Notes: generated by a model not told the origin, from the letters alone. Positions 44,537-54,787 are shown, counted from the first letter of the stretch. The stretch is 64,000 nucleotides of DNA from Pseudomonadota bacterium (GCA_018823285.1 JAHJIQ010000072.1:17053-81052); one strand, 5' to 3'. Program-made: numbers and translations.

Positions 44537-45556
44537 ATGCAAAACGAACCTTACGGGATAACCGTCAGCCGTCACATCATGGACAGTCAGCGCCTCCATC
44601 CGGAGGCAACAGGCGACCTTTCAGGACTCTTAAGCGAGCTGATTGTTGCAGCAAAAACCATTTCCGCCGAAGTCAATATGGCAGGACTGGGCGATATTCT
44701 GGGTTCTTCCGGGAATACCAATATCCAGGGGGAAAAGGTCCAGAAACTTGACGACCTTGCCAATTCAAATATCAAACGACGTATGGCCCGCTGCGGGTAT
44801 GTATCGATCATGGCTTCCGAGGAAGAGGCGGATGCCATTCCGGTCGTTGCCGGTTACGAGGGGAAATACACCCTGGCGTTCGATCCGTTGGACGGCTCTT
44901 CCAATATCGATGTCAATGTCAGTATCGGCACCATTTTTTCCATCCATAGGGCCAAAAACGGCGGCTGCCCGGGTTGCGAGGATGATCTGCTGCAGGCCGG
45001 GACGAAACAGATCGCCGCAGGCTATATTATCTACGGGTCAAGCACCATGCTGGTCTATACCACCGGCGACGGAGTGCATGGATTCACCCTGGACCCGACG
45101 GTGGGTGAATTCTATCTCTCGCACCCTGATATCAGGACGCCCGAGCGCAGCAGGTATTTCAGTGTCAACGAAGGCAACAGCAGTTTCTGGCATGATGAGA
45201 TGCACCGGTATGTTTCTTATGTTAAAGAGGTGGATAAGTCGAGTGGCCGGCCGTACAGCGCAAGATATATTGGTTCACTGGTGGCGGATTTTCACCGGAA
45301 CCTGATCGCCGGAGGAATCTTTCTCTACCCGCGTGATAACAAAAATCCGAAAAAATCCACCGGGAAGCTGAGACTGCTTTATGAAGCGGCGCCTCTGGCG
45401 TTTATTGCCGAACAGGCCGGCGGCAGGGCGATTACCGATGACGGCAGGAGGATCATGGATATTCAGCCTGATTCACTCCACCAGCGGGTCCCGCTGGTCA
45501 TCGGCAGTAAAAACGATGTTGAGATCGCCGAGGAGTTTTTCAACGGCAGCAGATAA
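44537..45556 (+). CDS. fbp: Class 1 fructose-1,6-bisphosphatase
   Basis: A 339-aa gluconeogenic enzyme hydrolysing fructose 1,6-bisphosphate. Seen: ASEEEADAIP, the metal-binding motif FDPLDGSSNIDVNVSIGTIF, and KLRLLYEAAPLAFIAEQAGG. Complete. ACAGGAGAA precedes ATG 44537. It is followed 39 bases later by a bacteriohemerythrin gene. Confidence 0.96.
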   Translation: MQNEPYGITVSRHIMDSQRLHPEATGDLSGLLSELIVAAKTISAEVNMAGLGDILGSSGNTNIQGEKVQKLDDLANSNIKRRMARCGYVSIMASEEEADAIPVVAGYEGKYTLAFDPLDGSSNIDVNVSIGTIFSIHRAKNGGCPGCEDDLLQAGTKQIAAGYIIYGSSTMLVYTTGDGVHGFTLDPTVGEFYLSHPDIRTPERSRYFSVNEGNSSFWHDEMHRYVSYVKEVDKSSGRPYSARYIGSLVADFHRNLIAGGIFLYPRDNKNPKKSTGKLRLLYEAAPLAFIAEQAGGRAITDDGRRIMDIQPDSLHQRVPLVIGSKNDVEIAEEFFNGSR

Positions 45557-45595
45557 AGACGTTGATGCTTAAGGGCATCTTTCAAAGGTTCTTTT

Positions 45596-46009
45596 ATGGA
45601 ATGGGGCAAGGATTACCGGCTGGGTCTTATCTGGCAGGACTTTCAGCACAAGGAACTGATCGACCGAATGGTTGAGCTTGAAAAGGCGATCCGGGAAGGT
45701 GCGGACAAGAACGACTTCTATGGGATGATCGGTTTTCTCGGCAACTACATCAACGATCATTTCGCCCTGGAAGAAGTGTACATGAAGAAATACAATTATC
45801 CCCATGCCCTGGAGCATATCAAACAGCACCGGAAGTTTTCCGAGGAGTTCAGGAAGTTCAAATCGGGCTGCATCTATCAGGAAAAGAAAACCTCGATCGA
45901 ACTGTTTGACAAGTTGAGCTTATGGGTGTCGACCCACCTCCAGGTGATCGACAAGACGCTTGCGGAATTCCTGATCAAAAAAGGTCTCGAAAGTCCGAAG
46001 ATTGTCTGA
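45596..46009 (+). CDS. Bacteriohemerythrin
   Basis: A 137-aa single-domain O2-binding di-iron protein. Ligands are seen in FQHKELID, HFALEEVYM, HIKQHRKF and HLQVIDKTL. Probably O2 delivery or scavenging in a microaerophilic or anaerobic cell. It shares the hemerythrin fold with the GGDEF sensor at 33645. Confidence 0.92.
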   Translation: MEWGKDYRLGLIWQDFQHKELIDRMVELEKAIREGADKNDFYGMIGFLGNYINDHFALEEVYMKKYNYPHALEHIKQHRKFSEEFRKFKSGCIYQEKKTSIELFDKLSLWVSTHLQVIDKTLAEFLIKKGLESPKIV

Positions 46010-46046
46010 AGGCGGATTGCGCCTCTTTGCCGATTTGTCTTGTTTG

Positions 46047-47726
46047 CTAAGCTTTTTCCTTCATCTTCTCCCACGAGTCGCGCAGGGTGACGGTGCGGTT
46101 GAAAACAAGGTGGTCCGGTGTTGCATCCTTGCCGTCCAGGCAGAAATAGCCCGTGCGTTCGAACTGGTAGTTGACGTCTGCTGCCGCCCCTTTCAGAAAT
46201 GGTTCGAGTTTGCAGCCGGAAAGTACTTTGAGTGAATCCGGGTTGAGCACATCGAGAAAATCCCGGTCTTTGGACTCAGGCGCTTCTTCGGTGAAAAGTC
46301 GGTCGTAAAGCCTGACCTCGGCGTCCACCGCATGACGGGCCGAGACCCAGTGGATGGTGCCTTTGATCTTGCGGCCGTCGGGAGTGTTGCCGCCCCGGGT
46401 CTCCGGATCATAGGTGCAGTGGATCGCCGTCAGATTGCCGTTGCTGTCCTTGACCACTTTTTCAAGCTGAACGACATAGGCGTACCGGAGGCGCACCTCC
46501 CGGTCCGGTGCAAGCCGGTGGAATTTCGCCGGGGCCTCCTCCATGAAGTCGGATTTTTCAATGTAGATCTCCCTGCAGAAAGGGACTTTTCGGTTGCCCA
46601 TCTCTGGATTTTGCGGATGGTTCTGCGCCTCCATTTCTTCGACCTGATCTTCCGGATAATTGGTGATCACCACCTTGAGTGGTTCGAGCACCCCCATCAC
46701 CCTTGGAGCCTTGTCGTTCAAGTCTTCGCGGATACAGTGTTCGAGAATGGCCATGTCGACCACCGAATCGCCTTTCGCGAGGCCGATCTTGTCGCAGAAG
46801 GACCGGATCGAGGCCGGGGTGTAGCCGCGTCGTCTGATCCCCGAGAGCGTCGGCATCCGCGGGTCGTCCCAGCCGCTGACGTGCCCGCCCTGGACCAGTT
46901 TCAGGAGTTTTCTCTTGCTGACCACGGTGTAGTTGAGGTTCAGGCGGGCAAACTCGATCTGCCTGGGGTGGCACGGGACCGGGGTATTGTCGCAGGTCCA
47001 GTCATAGAGAGGTCTGTGATCTTCAAACTCGAGGGTGCAGAGCGAGTGGGTGATATGCTCGAGAGCGTCCGAGATCGGGTGGGTATAGTCGTACATCGGG
47101 TAGATGCACCACTTGTCGCCGGTCCGGTGATGGGTGGCCCGGAGAATCCGGTAGAGGACCGGGTCACGCATGTTGATATTGCCCGAGGTCATGTCGATTT
47201 TTGCCCGTAATACCCGGCTGCCGTCGGGGAACTCCCCTGCGCGCATTTTGCGGAAAAGATCGAGGTTCTCTTCCGGCGATCTTTCCCGGTAGGGGCTGTT
47301 CCTGCCGGGTTCGGTCAGTGTTCCCCGATACTCCCGGATCTCTTCCGGGGTCAGGTCGCAGACGTAGGCCTTGCCCTCTTGAATGAGATGCTCCGCGAAA
47401 GCGTACAATTCGTCAAAATAGTCGGACGCGAAATAGAGATGTTCTCCCCAGTCGAATCCGAGCCAGCGGACGTTGTCCTTGATCGAATCGACATACTCCT
47501 GTTCTTCCTTGCTGGGATTGGTGTCATCGAAACGAAGGTGACAGCGGCTGTCGGCAAATTCGGTTGAGATGCCGAAATTCAGGCAGATCGACTTGGCGTG
47601 GCCGATGTGCAGATAACCGTTCGGCTCCGGCGGGAAACGGGTCACGATCCGTGTATGTTTTCCGGTGGCGATGTCCTGTTCGATGATCGCCCGGATGAAG
47701 TCTCTGGGTTTTGCTTCCGATGTCAT
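46047..47726 (-). CDS. glnS: Glutaminyl-tRNA synthetase
   Basis: A 559-aa class I synthetase. HIGH motif in [19 protein letters not shown]-equivalent in [11 protein letters not shown], and the C-terminal anticodon-binding beta-barrels. Standard length. A direct GlnRS implies the cell need not rely only on Glu-tRNA(Gln) amidation. It faces the hemerythrin gene 37 bases away. Confidence 0.96.
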   Translation of the reverse strand: MTSEAKPRDFIRAIIEQDIATGKHTRIVTRFPPEPNGYLHIGHAKSICLNFGISTEFADSRCHLRFDDTNPSKEEQEYVDSIKDNVRWLGFDWGEHLYFASDYFDELYAFAEHLIQEGKAYVCDLTPEEIREYRGTLTEPGRNSPYRERSPEENLDLFRKMRAGEFPDGSRVLRAKIDMTSGNINMRDPVLYRILRATHHRTGDKWCIYPMYDYTHPISDALEHITHSLCTLEFEDHRPLYDWTCDNTPVPCHPRQIEFARLNLNYTVVSKRKLLKLVQGGHVSGWDDPRMPTLSGIRRRGYTPASIRSFCDKIGLAKGDSVVDMAILEHCIREDLNDKAPRVMGVLEPLKVVITNYPEDQVEEMEAQNHPQNPEMGNRKVPFCREIYIEKSDFMEEAPAKFHRLAPDREVRLRYAYVVQLEKVVKDSNGNLTAIHCTYDPETRGGNTPDGRKIKGTIHWVSARHAVDAEVRLYDRLFTEEAPESKDRDFLDVLNPDSLKVLSGCKLEPFLKGAAADVNYQFERTGYFCLDGKDATPDHLVFNRTVTLRDSWEKMKEKA

Positions 47727-48059
47727 ATTTGTTCTCTTTTAGGGTGATAAATACTCTGCAGCTCGAAGTTTCACGCCGTTCGCTATCTGCCGCAGTATAA
47801 GTTACAGAATAGCATGGATGTTCTGACTCCCAAGAAGCCAGAAGTCAGAATCCAGAATCTGTTGGAATAACGATTATACTCTCTGGGTAAATGTTGTCCC
47901 CCGACTCCTGAATTCCGGCGTCAGATACTCCCGGATAGTCTTGTTAGTGGTATCTGGAAAAAGAAGTTTAAGAAGCAAGGGTCCTTAATATGGAGAAAAC
48001 CCGGCAGAATACAACAATCTTTCTCCTGACTTCTGACTCCTGGCTCCTGAATTCTGTAT
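47727..48059. repeat. Intergenic repeats between glnS and gltX
   Basis: 47760-47800 (gctcgaagtttcacgccgtt, then cgctatctgccgcag) is a degenerate partial copy of the 10990/35211 repeat. 47820-47860, 47895-47930 and 48025-48058 carry cagaagtcagaatccagaat- and ctcctgacttctgactcctg-type tracts. No gene is seen. Confidence 0.65.
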
Positions 48060-49535
48060 TTAAAAATATTTCGGAGCGTCCCGCAGTCTTTTGACCACAA
48101 TCTCCTTGCCGAACAACTCAAAGAGCTCAAACATGCTGGGCCCTTTGATCTGTCCGGTGATCACTGCCCGGGCGCCGTTGATCGGAATGCCGACCTTCAC
48201 TTCTTTCTCTGCACAGAACTCTCGGGCGACCCGCTCCGTTTCATCCTTGGTGAAATCTGGGAGTTCCGCGAAGCGGTCGGCGAGTTCCGGCAGCCACTGC
48301 GCAAGCTCCGGCTGTTTCAGCAGATTCTTTTCCAGCGCGCCCTCATCGACCGGGAAATCGTCGGAAAAATAGGCCCTGCCGGCCGAAGAGAAATCCTTCA
48401 GGGTGTGGAAACGGTCCCGGATCATCTCGATGGTCTTTAAAAACCAGTCGCGCCGGTTCGCATTGTATGCCTCATCCCACAATCCTTCGGCCGCAAGCTC
48501 TTTCCGTACCATTCCGGCCAGCTCTTCCACCGGCATGGTCCGCAGATAATGGGCGTTGATGCTGATCGCCTTCGGATCGGTGAAGAACTTCGGATCGTCC
48601 TTGCGGTGATTGAAGATGGAGCTTGCTTTATTGATCTTTTCCAGGGTGAACGCCTCGATCAGCTCCTCTCTGGAAAAAATCTCCCGGTCATCGCCGGGGG
48701 ACCAGCCGAGAAGAACCAGGAAATTGGCCAGCGCCCAGGGCAGAAAGCCGTTGCTTTTGTAAAATTGTACGGCGACCACCTCGCCGTGACTCCTCTTGGA
48801 GATCTTGGCGCCTTTGATATCCATGGTCAACGGCATGTGGGCGAAAACCGGAACCGGCGCGCCAAGCGCTTCATAGAGCAGAATCTGGCGGTTGGTATTG
48901 TCCTTGTGGTCCTGGCCGCGGATGATGTGGGTGATTCGGTCTCTGATATCGTCAACCACATTGCAGAGCAGATAGAGCGGCTTGCCATTGGAGCGGACGA
49001 TGACAAAATCGGAGATTTCGCTGTAGGCCTGTTCGATGCGACCCAGGACCTTGTCATCGTAACCGACGGCGCCGCTTCGCTCCGGGACTTTAAACCTGAC
49101 CACCGAAGGAATTCCGGCCGCCTCTTTTTCGGCCACCTGCCCGGGGGTGAGATTACGGCAGGCGCCGTCGTATCTGACCGGCTGTTTGGCCGCGAGGGCG
49201 GCCTCTCTTTTGGCGTCGAGGTCTTCCTTGGTGCAGAAACATTTATAGGCATGTCCTTCCGCCATCAGCCGGTTGGCGGCGGCCACGTGATCGGCTGCGA
49301 AATCGGTCTGGAAATACGGCCCCTCATCCCAGTCGATCCCGAGCCATTCCAGCCCTTCGATAATCCCGTCGATCGAGCCCTGGGTGGATCTTTCGGTATC
49401 GGTATCCTCGATCCGCAGAATCAGCTTGCCGTTATGCTTTTTCGCGAACAGCCAGTTGTAGATCGCGGTTCTCGCCCCGCCGATATGCAGGTAGCCGGTA
49501 GGGCTCGGTGGAAATCTGACTCGTACTTCCGACAT
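48060..49535 (-). CDS. gltX: Glutamyl-tRNA synthetase
   Basis: A 491-aa class I synthetase. HIGH motif in PPSPTGYLHIGGART, KMSKS-like KISKRSHGE. Start ATG 49535 (MSEVRVRFPPSPTG) has AGGAG seven bases upstream; the longer frame to 49691 is not conserved. Confidence 0.96.
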   Translation of the reverse strand: MSEVRVRFPPSPTGYLHIGGARTAIYNWLFAKKHNGKLILRIEDTDTERSTQGSIDGIIEGLEWLGIDWDEGPYFQTDFAADHVAAANRLMAEGHAYKCFCTKEDLDAKREAALAAKQPVRYDGACRNLTPGQVAEKEAAGIPSVVRFKVPERSGAVGYDDKVLGRIEQAYSEISDFVIVRSNGKPLYLLCNVVDDIRDRITHIIRGQDHKDNTNRQILLYEALGAPVPVFAHMPLTMDIKGAKISKRSHGEVVAVQFYKSNGFLPWALANFLVLLGWSPGDDREIFSREELIEAFTLEKINKASSIFNHRKDDPKFFTDPKAISINAHYLRTMPVEELAGMVRKELAAEGLWDEAYNANRRDWFLKTIEMIRDRFHTLKDFSSAGRAYFSDDFPVDEGALEKNLLKQPELAQWLPELADRFAELPDFTKDETERVAREFCAEKEVKVGIPINGARAVITGQIKGPSMFELFELFGKEIVVKRLRDAPKYF

Positions 49536-49918
49536 GCGCTGTCTCCTGAAAATATTGTGCTTCCGATTCTTGAAAAACAAAAAAAAGAAATTCCAATGGC
49601 ACCCCGATCCGCTCATCCGCCAACCCGAAAGGGATGGTGATTCGGGGGTCCGGTTATTCATCTGGCGCCGGAGCGGCCATCTTGCGATCAAGCTTTATAT
49701 AACTTTTCCCCTCCAGATTCAATACGCCTGACCGATTTATTGTCAAGCATTGACTTTGCAAATCGGCCTGGCCCATAATCATATAGAGATCCGGTCATGG
49801 TATGTTGTAAAGAGTATGGATTTTGCGGGGCAGTGGAAAAGCCTTTTCAACTGAAGATCCTGGTTGATGCTGTTCAGACTGCACTGGCAAAGAAATCATA
49901 TATTGAGGAGCGAGGTTC
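49536..49918. other. Intergenic region with a promoter
   Basis: Between gltX and the small plus-strand gene at 49919. Apart from the promoter-like pair at 49750-49779 I see no element or gene. Confidence 0.4.
49750..49779 (+). promoter_or_regulatory. Candidate sigma70-type promoter
   Basis: TTGACT (49750-49755) and CATAAT (49774-49779), spacing 18 bases. It could serve the small gene at 49919 with a 130-base leader. Confidence 0.4.
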
Positions 49919-50206
49919 ATGATTGTTGATAAGGCAAATGCGGCAAACATTTATGCGGTAACAAGGGAACAGGTTCCGGGGGAGAAATCAGGTCCACCCG
50001 AAAGGAAAACTGATTCAGGAGGCGGGCTGGCGGGTGATGCCGGACCGGCGGTGGTTGCGGAGCTTTCTGCGGCAGCCCTTGCAAGCAGCCGGGCGGTAAA
50101 AACCTCCGAAGAGGTTTCCGATCAGAGCGGAACCGGCCGGGGCGATGATCAAAAGCCCGGCAGAAGCAGTGGAAAGCCATTGTCGCCGGTGGACATTATC
50201 GTGTGA
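49919..50206 (+). CDS. Small hypothetical protein
   Basis: 95 aa, not recognised. It is Ala/Gly/Ser-rich, polar and probably disordered in the middle (GEKSGPPERKTDSGGGLAGD), with a hydrophobic C-terminal tail PLSPVDIIV. GAGGAGCGAGG precedes the ATG, which favours a real gene. No signal peptide or membrane segment. It converges with era eight bases away. Confidence 0.5.
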   Translation: MIVDKANAANIYAVTREQVPGEKSGPPERKTDSGGGLAGDAGPAVVAELSAAALASSRAVKTSEEVSDQSGTGRGDDQKPGRSSGKPLSPVDIIV

Positions 50207-50214
50207 TTCCTGCT

Positions 50215-51111
50215 TTAAAAACCCAGCTCCTGGAGAATCCGCGGGTTTTTCGTCCAGTTCTTCTCGACTTTCACAAACAGTTTCAACAGGACCTTCTGAC
50301 CCAACAGGGTTTCAATATCATGCCGGGCCGTACTGCCGATTTTAACGAGCATTGATCCCTGCCTGCCGATGATGATCCCTTTCTGGGAGTTCTGTTCCAC
50401 AAGAATGGTGGCATCGATGGTCACCATTTTTTTTTGCTCGTCCTCCTTGAATCGGTCAATGATCACCGCAGTCGAGTAGGGGACTTCATCTCGAGTTTCA
50501 AGAAAGATCTTTTCCCGGATGATCTCCGCCACAATAAAACGCTCGGTCGCATCGGTCGGGATATCATCCGGGTAGAGTTTCGGTCCTTCGGGGATCAGGG
50601 GCAGGAGTTCCTGCAGAAGAATTTCACAGCCGTCATTCCGCAGGGCCGAGATCGGGATGATCGCCCTGAAGGGGAAAATCTCTTTATAGACTTCAAGAAT
50701 CGGCAGCAGTTTCTCCGGGGGGACCAGGTCGATCTTGTTGAGCAGGAGAATGGCCGGATGTCTGGTGCCCTGGAGGATATGGGCCGGATTTTTGGCCGGG
50801 GTGGGTAGAGGCAGGGTGACATCGATCATGAAAAGGATGGCATCAACCTCGTCGAGGGTTTCCATGGCGATCCTGACCATCTCGATATTCAGCGGGCTTC
50901 TGGCCTTGTGCACTCCGGGTGTGTCGAGGAGCAACAACTGATGGTCCGGGCCGTTCAGGATGCCGAGAATGCGGTTTCGGGTGGTCTGCGGTTTCGGGGA
51001 GACGATGGATATCTTCTGTCCGAGAAGGGAATTGAGCAGGGTGGATTTCCCGACATTCGGCGGGCCGACCAGGGCAACCACCCCGGACTTTATTTTCTGC
51101 TGATCTGCCAT
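50215..51111 (-). CDS. era: GTPase Era
   Basis: A 298-aa essential GTPase in 30S ribosome assembly. Seen: G1 GPPNVGKST, G3 DTPGVHKA, G4 NKIDLV, and a C-terminal KH domain (IIIGRQGSMLVKIGSTARHDIE). ATG 51111 is preferred over a TTG at 51132. Confidence 0.96.
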   Translation of the reverse strand: MADQQKIKSGVVALVGPPNVGKSTLLNSLLGQKISIVSPKPQTTRNRILGILNGPDHQLLLLDTPGVHKARSPLNIEMVRIAMETLDEVDAILFMIDVTLPLPTPAKNPAHILQGTRHPAILLLNKIDLVPPEKLLPILEVYKEIFPFRAIIPISALRNDGCEILLQELLPLIPEGPKLYPDDIPTDATERFIVAEIIREKIFLETRDEVPYSTAVIIDRFKEDEQKKMVTIDATILVEQNSQKGIIIGRQGSMLVKIGSTARHDIETLLGQKVLLKLFVKVEKNWTKNPRILQELGF

Positions 51112-51492
51112 GAATAACGGGTCTCTCTTCAAAATGGTTTATGCCGGACGGTCAATATAGCCTCTTTCGCTGTTCATGGCATGCTAATTGATGACAAACC
51201 GGACCTTTCCTGTTAGATAAACTCTTTTTGGAAAACATGTCCTGTTTGAAAGCGATCCAGGACCATCAGCCTTCCGGGCAGGCAGGATTCAAAACGGAAG
51301 TTTCCGGTTCCGGGTAATAGTTTCCCCTTCACCCTCTCGGTAATTTTATACCTTCATCAGTGGATATTCCTTGTCGGATATTGGATGTTCGGTTTGTAAT
51401 GTAAAAGGGGAGGCTGGCGGAACTCCCGCCGGTTTTACCGCGGCCTGCTCAGGGACTGGATTCTTAAATAACAGCAAACTCAGGATTCAACT
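51112..51492. other. Divergent intergenic region
   Basis: Between era (minus) and the RNase R-like gene (plus). No gene, RNA or repeat was recognised. AGGA lies nine bases before ATG 51493. Confidence 0.35.
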
Positions 51493-53487
51493 ATGGCCCA
51501 CTCGGGCAGAATCGTCGAATATATCGAGCATGGCAAATTTATCTGCGCTCTGGTGATGGAGGATGACCCCAAGCGATTGCGGGTCCTGAACCAGAACGGA
51601 CGGGAGGTCAAGCTGCCTGCGGCCAGGATTCTCCACAAAACCGTGCAATCTTACGATGGTGGGGAGAGCCGGGAGGATGTGCAGCGACTGCTTCAGGCTG
51701 TAAACAATGAACGGCAGCGGCTCTCTGAAGAGATTGATCTCGATGCCATCTGGGAGCTTGCGAGTGAAGGGGGGCAGGAGAGTTTTACTCCCCTTTTCCT
51801 TGCCGGACTGTGTTTTGGCGAAGAACCCTCCGAAGAGCAGGTCGCGGCTTTTTTACGTGCCGTGTTCGCCGACCGTTTCTTTTTCAAATTCCGGGAAGGT
51901 CTGATCGTCGTCCATCCTCCGGAGGTGGTGGCGCAGCTTAGGGAAAGGGCCGAGCGAGAAAAGGAAAGCGAAACGTTTCTTGCGGAAGGAGGATCCATTC
52001 TTTTAGCCATTGAGAAGGGGGATGGGGCGACTGATGATCATCCTGCGAGAAAGAGAATCCTTGACCTGGTCCGGGGTTATTATCTCTACGGAAACGATTT
52101 CGAAGACAGCGCCCTGGCTCGTGAGTTGCTGAAACAGGCAGGATTCAACGGCGATCATGATCCCTATCACCTCCTTGTCAAGGCAGGTTTCTGGCAGCAG
52201 GATGAGAATTACTATCTTGAACGGTTCGAGGTGCCGACGGATTTTCCCGAAGAAGTTCAGGCCGAGGCTGCATCCTGTATTGAACCGGATCTTGATGAAC
52301 TTCTGGCCGACGGGTATCGGGATCTGACCGATTTGCCGCTCATTACCATTGATGGCGCGTTGACCCGGGATTTTGATGATGCCCTGCATATTGAAAAAAT
52401 CGGGGAAAACTTCCGGGTCGGCATTCATGTCGCCGATGTGTCACGCTATGTCAAACCGCGCAGCCCCCTGTTCCTGGAAGCCGAAAAAAGATGCACCTCC
52501 CTCTATTTCGCCGATCGTCAGATACCCATGCTGCCTGCCGAGCTCTCAGAGGGGGCCTGCAGTCTGGTGAAAGACCGGATCCGGCCGGTAATCAGCGTCC
52601 TTGCGCTTCTCACACCCGCTGGAGAGGTGCTTGAATATAAGGTCGTCCGGGGGGTGGTCAGGGTCCGCAGGCAGCTGTCGTATGAAGAGGCGAACTCCCT
52701 GCTTGCTGACGATCCTGAACTCGCTCCCCTGGACAGATTGGGGCAGGTATTAAGAAAAAACAGGATCGATAATGGCGCATTGCTGATGCCCATCCCCGAT
52801 GTGCTGATCGATTTCGCAGAGGATGGAGAAATCAGGGTCACCCTGGCCGATGCCGATTCCGGAGCCAGGGCGCTGATTGCCGAATTCATGGTCCTCGCGA
52901 ACACCCTTGGCGCCTCATATGTGGCCGATCGGGAGGTCCCGGGATTGTTTCGCAGCCAGGAAGCTCCGCACCGGCGGTTGAGCGAGGGTTTCCACCGGGA
53001 GTTGTATCTCAATTTACGGCAGCGGAAATATCTGCGACCGGCAATGATCACCACCACCCCCAAACCCCACAGTTGTGTCGGGGCCGTGCAATACACCACC
53101 ATGACTTCACCGATCAGGCGATTTTTCGATCTGGTCATGCAGCACCAGCTTTCGGCTATCCTGAAAGGTGAGAGGATGCGGTTTTCAAAATCCGAACTGA
53201 ACGGATTTATCGCTTCCATCACCAGGCTCAACAGCAGGGCCAATCTGGTGCGGCGGCTGCGGCATCGCTACTGGCTGCTCAAGTATCTTGTAGCCGATGG
53301 CCGGGAAAGATTCCCGGCGCTGGTGGTTGACAAGGGGCCGAGAAAAGTCGTGGTGGTATTGACCGACATTCTGCTGGAAGGGGATCTTCCGCCAAATCAG
53401 GGGGCCCGGGTGGAGCCCGGCGACATGATCACGGTAAAACTTGCCAAGGTAAGCCCGCTCGACGATATCCTGCGGTTGGAATGGTGA
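51493..53487 (+). CDS. RNase II/R-family (RNB) exoribonuclease
   Basis: A 664-aa RNB-domain 3'-5' exoribonuclease. Seen: GALTRDFDDAL (catalytic Asp cluster) and GIHVADVSRYV, then MTSPIRRFFDLVMQHQL, with a short C-terminal S1-like end. The N-terminal about 270 residues lack clear cold-shock domains, and the length is below E. coli RNase R, so it may be an RNase II-like variant. The next gene overlaps its end by seven bases. Confidence 0.88.
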   Translation: MAHSGRIVEYIEHGKFICALVMEDDPKRLRVLNQNGREVKLPAARILHKTVQSYDGGESREDVQRLLQAVNNERQRLSEEIDLDAIWELASEGGQESFTPLFLAGLCFGEEPSEEQVAAFLRAVFADRFFFKFREGLIVVHPPEVVAQLRERAEREKESETFLAEGGSILLAIEKGDGATDDHPARKRILDLVRGYYLYGNDFEDSALARELLKQAGFNGDHDPYHLLVKAGFWQQDENYYLERFEVPTDFPEEVQAEAASCIEPDLDELLADGYRDLTDLPLITIDGALTRDFDDALHIEKIGENFRVGIHVADVSRYVKPRSPLFLEAEKRCTSLYFADRQIPMLPAELSEGACSLVKDRIRPVISVLALLTPAGEVLEYKVVRGVVRVRRQLSYEEANSLLADDPELAPLDRLGQVLRKNRIDNGALLMPIPDVLIDFAEDGEIRVTLADADSGARALIAEFMVLANTLGASYVADREVPGLFRSQEAPHRRLSEGFHRELYLNLRQRKYLRPAMITTTPKPHSCVGAVQYTTMTSPIRRFFDLVMQHQLSAILKGERMRFSKSELNGFIASITRLNSRANLVRRLRHRYWLLKYLVADGRERFPALVVDKGPRKVVVVLTDILLEGDLPPNQGARVEPGDMITVKLAKVSPLDDILRLEW

Positions 53488-53525
53488 GCCGTCACCGGAA
53501 TATGAATACTGGACTGGTGAAAAAT

Positions 53526-53930
53526 ATGTTCAATAAATCCGGATTGTCGTTTCTGTCTGTCATCGTGGCGCTCTTGATTTCATTTTTTCTGCTTTCGGGG
53601 TGTTTTATGTTCGGGAAAAAAATATTTGAAGAAAAAATAACGCTCAGGCATGGCGAGAAAGTAGTGCTTGCCAACGGAGTCAGCCTGGAATTGAAGAAGA
53701 TCATTTACGAGACGATTGCGGCCAACCCGGATGATCCGGTAAGCTATCCTGCCGGCAGCGGCGCTACCGTCTATCTGGTTCTGAAGAAAGGTTCCACCGG
53801 CGGAGAATTGTATCTGACCATGCTTTCGACCGGCTATGTGAGTGAACTTTCAGGTTCATGGAAGGGAAATGTAGTCAGGCTTGAAGGAGTCGGCCATAAC
53901 AGTGTCGACCTGATTGTCAGTTCGGAGTGA
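53526..53930 (+). CDS. Small lipoprotein of unknown function
   Basis: 134 aa with a lipoprotein signal (MFNKSGLSFLSVIVALLISF...LLSGC) and a beta-rich mature part (VSYPAGSGATVYLVLKKGS, LSGSWKGNVVRLEGVGHNSV). Starts at 53481 and 53502 are also possible; the choice rests on signal-peptide length. No family recognised. It follows the exoribonuclease gene. Confidence 0.65.
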   Translation: MFNKSGLSFLSVIVALLISFFLLSGCFMFGKKIFEEKITLRHGEKVVLANGVSLELKKIIYETIAANPDDPVSYPAGSGATVYLVLKKGSTGGELYLTMLSTGYVSELSGSWKGNVVRLEGVGHNSVDLIVSSE

Positions 53931-53950
53931 GCCGGAATTTTGAAACACCC

Positions 53951-53988
53951 GAGGCGGATAGGGTGAAGGGAGAAAGACTTTCCGCCTC
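53951..53988. terminator. Possible terminator hairpin
   Basis: GAGGCGGA (53951-53958) and TCCGCCTC (53981-53988), loop 22 bases, followed by TTTG, between convergent genes. Confidence 0.4.
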
Positions 53989-54018
53989 TTTGAACGAACA
54001 GTGTTTCGCTTTGCAGGT

Positions 54019-54189
54019 TCAGTCGTAAATAATCGAGGGGTAACGTTCGAGGAGCGCCTCTGTTTCAGCGTCGAGCTGGTCAGCGACTTCATGGATGTGA
54101 AACTCCTTGCCGCATTTCACGCATTTCAGCCGCACCTTCCAGCAGGCCCGCAGGACTTCCATTTTTCCTCCGCACAGCTTGCATTTCAT
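54019..54189 (-). CDS. 56-aa zinc-ribbon protein
   Basis: A very short protein reading MKCKLCGGKMEVLRACWKVR and continuing LKCVKCGKEFHIHEVADQLD to PSIIYD. Two CxxC pairs (CKLC, CVKC) form a rubredoxin-like zinc ribbon, followed by an acidic helix. Function unknown. It starts 16 bases after the pyrE stop on the same strand, so it is probably co-transcribed. Confidence 0.75.
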   Translation of the reverse strand: MKCKLCGGKMEVLRACWKVRLKCVKCGKEFHIHEVADQLDAETEALLERYPSIIYD

Positions 54190-54205
54190 CAATGGAGACG
54201 GCCTC

Positions 54206-54757
54206 TCAGCTCAATAACTGCTCACGGGTAAAAACGGCTTTCAGCGGGTATCCTTTTTTAGCCAGAACTTCGGCCCCGCCCTCCTGGCGGTCAACCACGG
54301 TCACCACCAGGCCCACTTTAAACCCCTGGGCTTCCACGCGATCAATCACCTGAAGCAGGGTGCCGCCTGTCGTTACAACGTCTTCCAGCAGGGCGACCGT
54401 GCCCCCGGCGGGCATGTTTTTCAACCCCTCGATATACTGACCGGTGCCGTGCCCCTTGGATTCTTTCCGGACGATAAAGGCCGGTACCGGAGACTGTTCC
54501 AGAAAACTCACCAGGGAAACGGCTGTGACCAGGGGGTCTGCACCCAGGGTCATCCCGCCAACCGCCTCAATCGGGACTTGATTGTCCTGAAGCAATTCAA
54601 AAATGAGTTTGCCGCAGAGATAGGCCCCTTCCGCAGAGAGGGTCGTCTGTTTGCCGTCGATATAGAAATCGGACTCTTTGCCGGAGGAAAGTTTGAAGGT
54701 GCCTTTCCGGTATGATTTTTCAAGCAGGATTTCTTTCAGTCTCTGTCTGTTATCCAA
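54206..54757 (-). CDS. pyrE: Orotate phosphoribosyltransferase
   Basis: A 183-aa pyrimidine-pathway enzyme joining orotate to PRPP. Seen: PRPP motif VALLEDVVTTGGTLL, FYIDGKQTTLS near the N-terminus, and FIVRKESKGHGTGQYIEG (catalytic Lys loop). Complete. Confidence 0.95.
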   Translation of the reverse strand: MDNRQRLKEILLEKSYRKGTFKLSSGKESDFYIDGKQTTLSAEGAYLCGKLIFELLQDNQVPIEAVGGMTLGADPLVTAVSLVSFLEQSPVPAFIVRKESKGHGTGQYIEGLKNMPAGGTVALLEDVVTTGGTLLQVIDRVEAQGFKVGLVVTVVDRQEGGAEVLAKKGYPLKAVFTREQLLS

Positions 54758-54787
54758 GGTTCCGTCCTTTTTTTTGGATGAATAAAG

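Noticed and set aside
46047..49535. GlnRS plus GluRS as a sign of gene transfer
   Set aside because: Both enzymes together are ordinary in several proteobacterial and related lineages.
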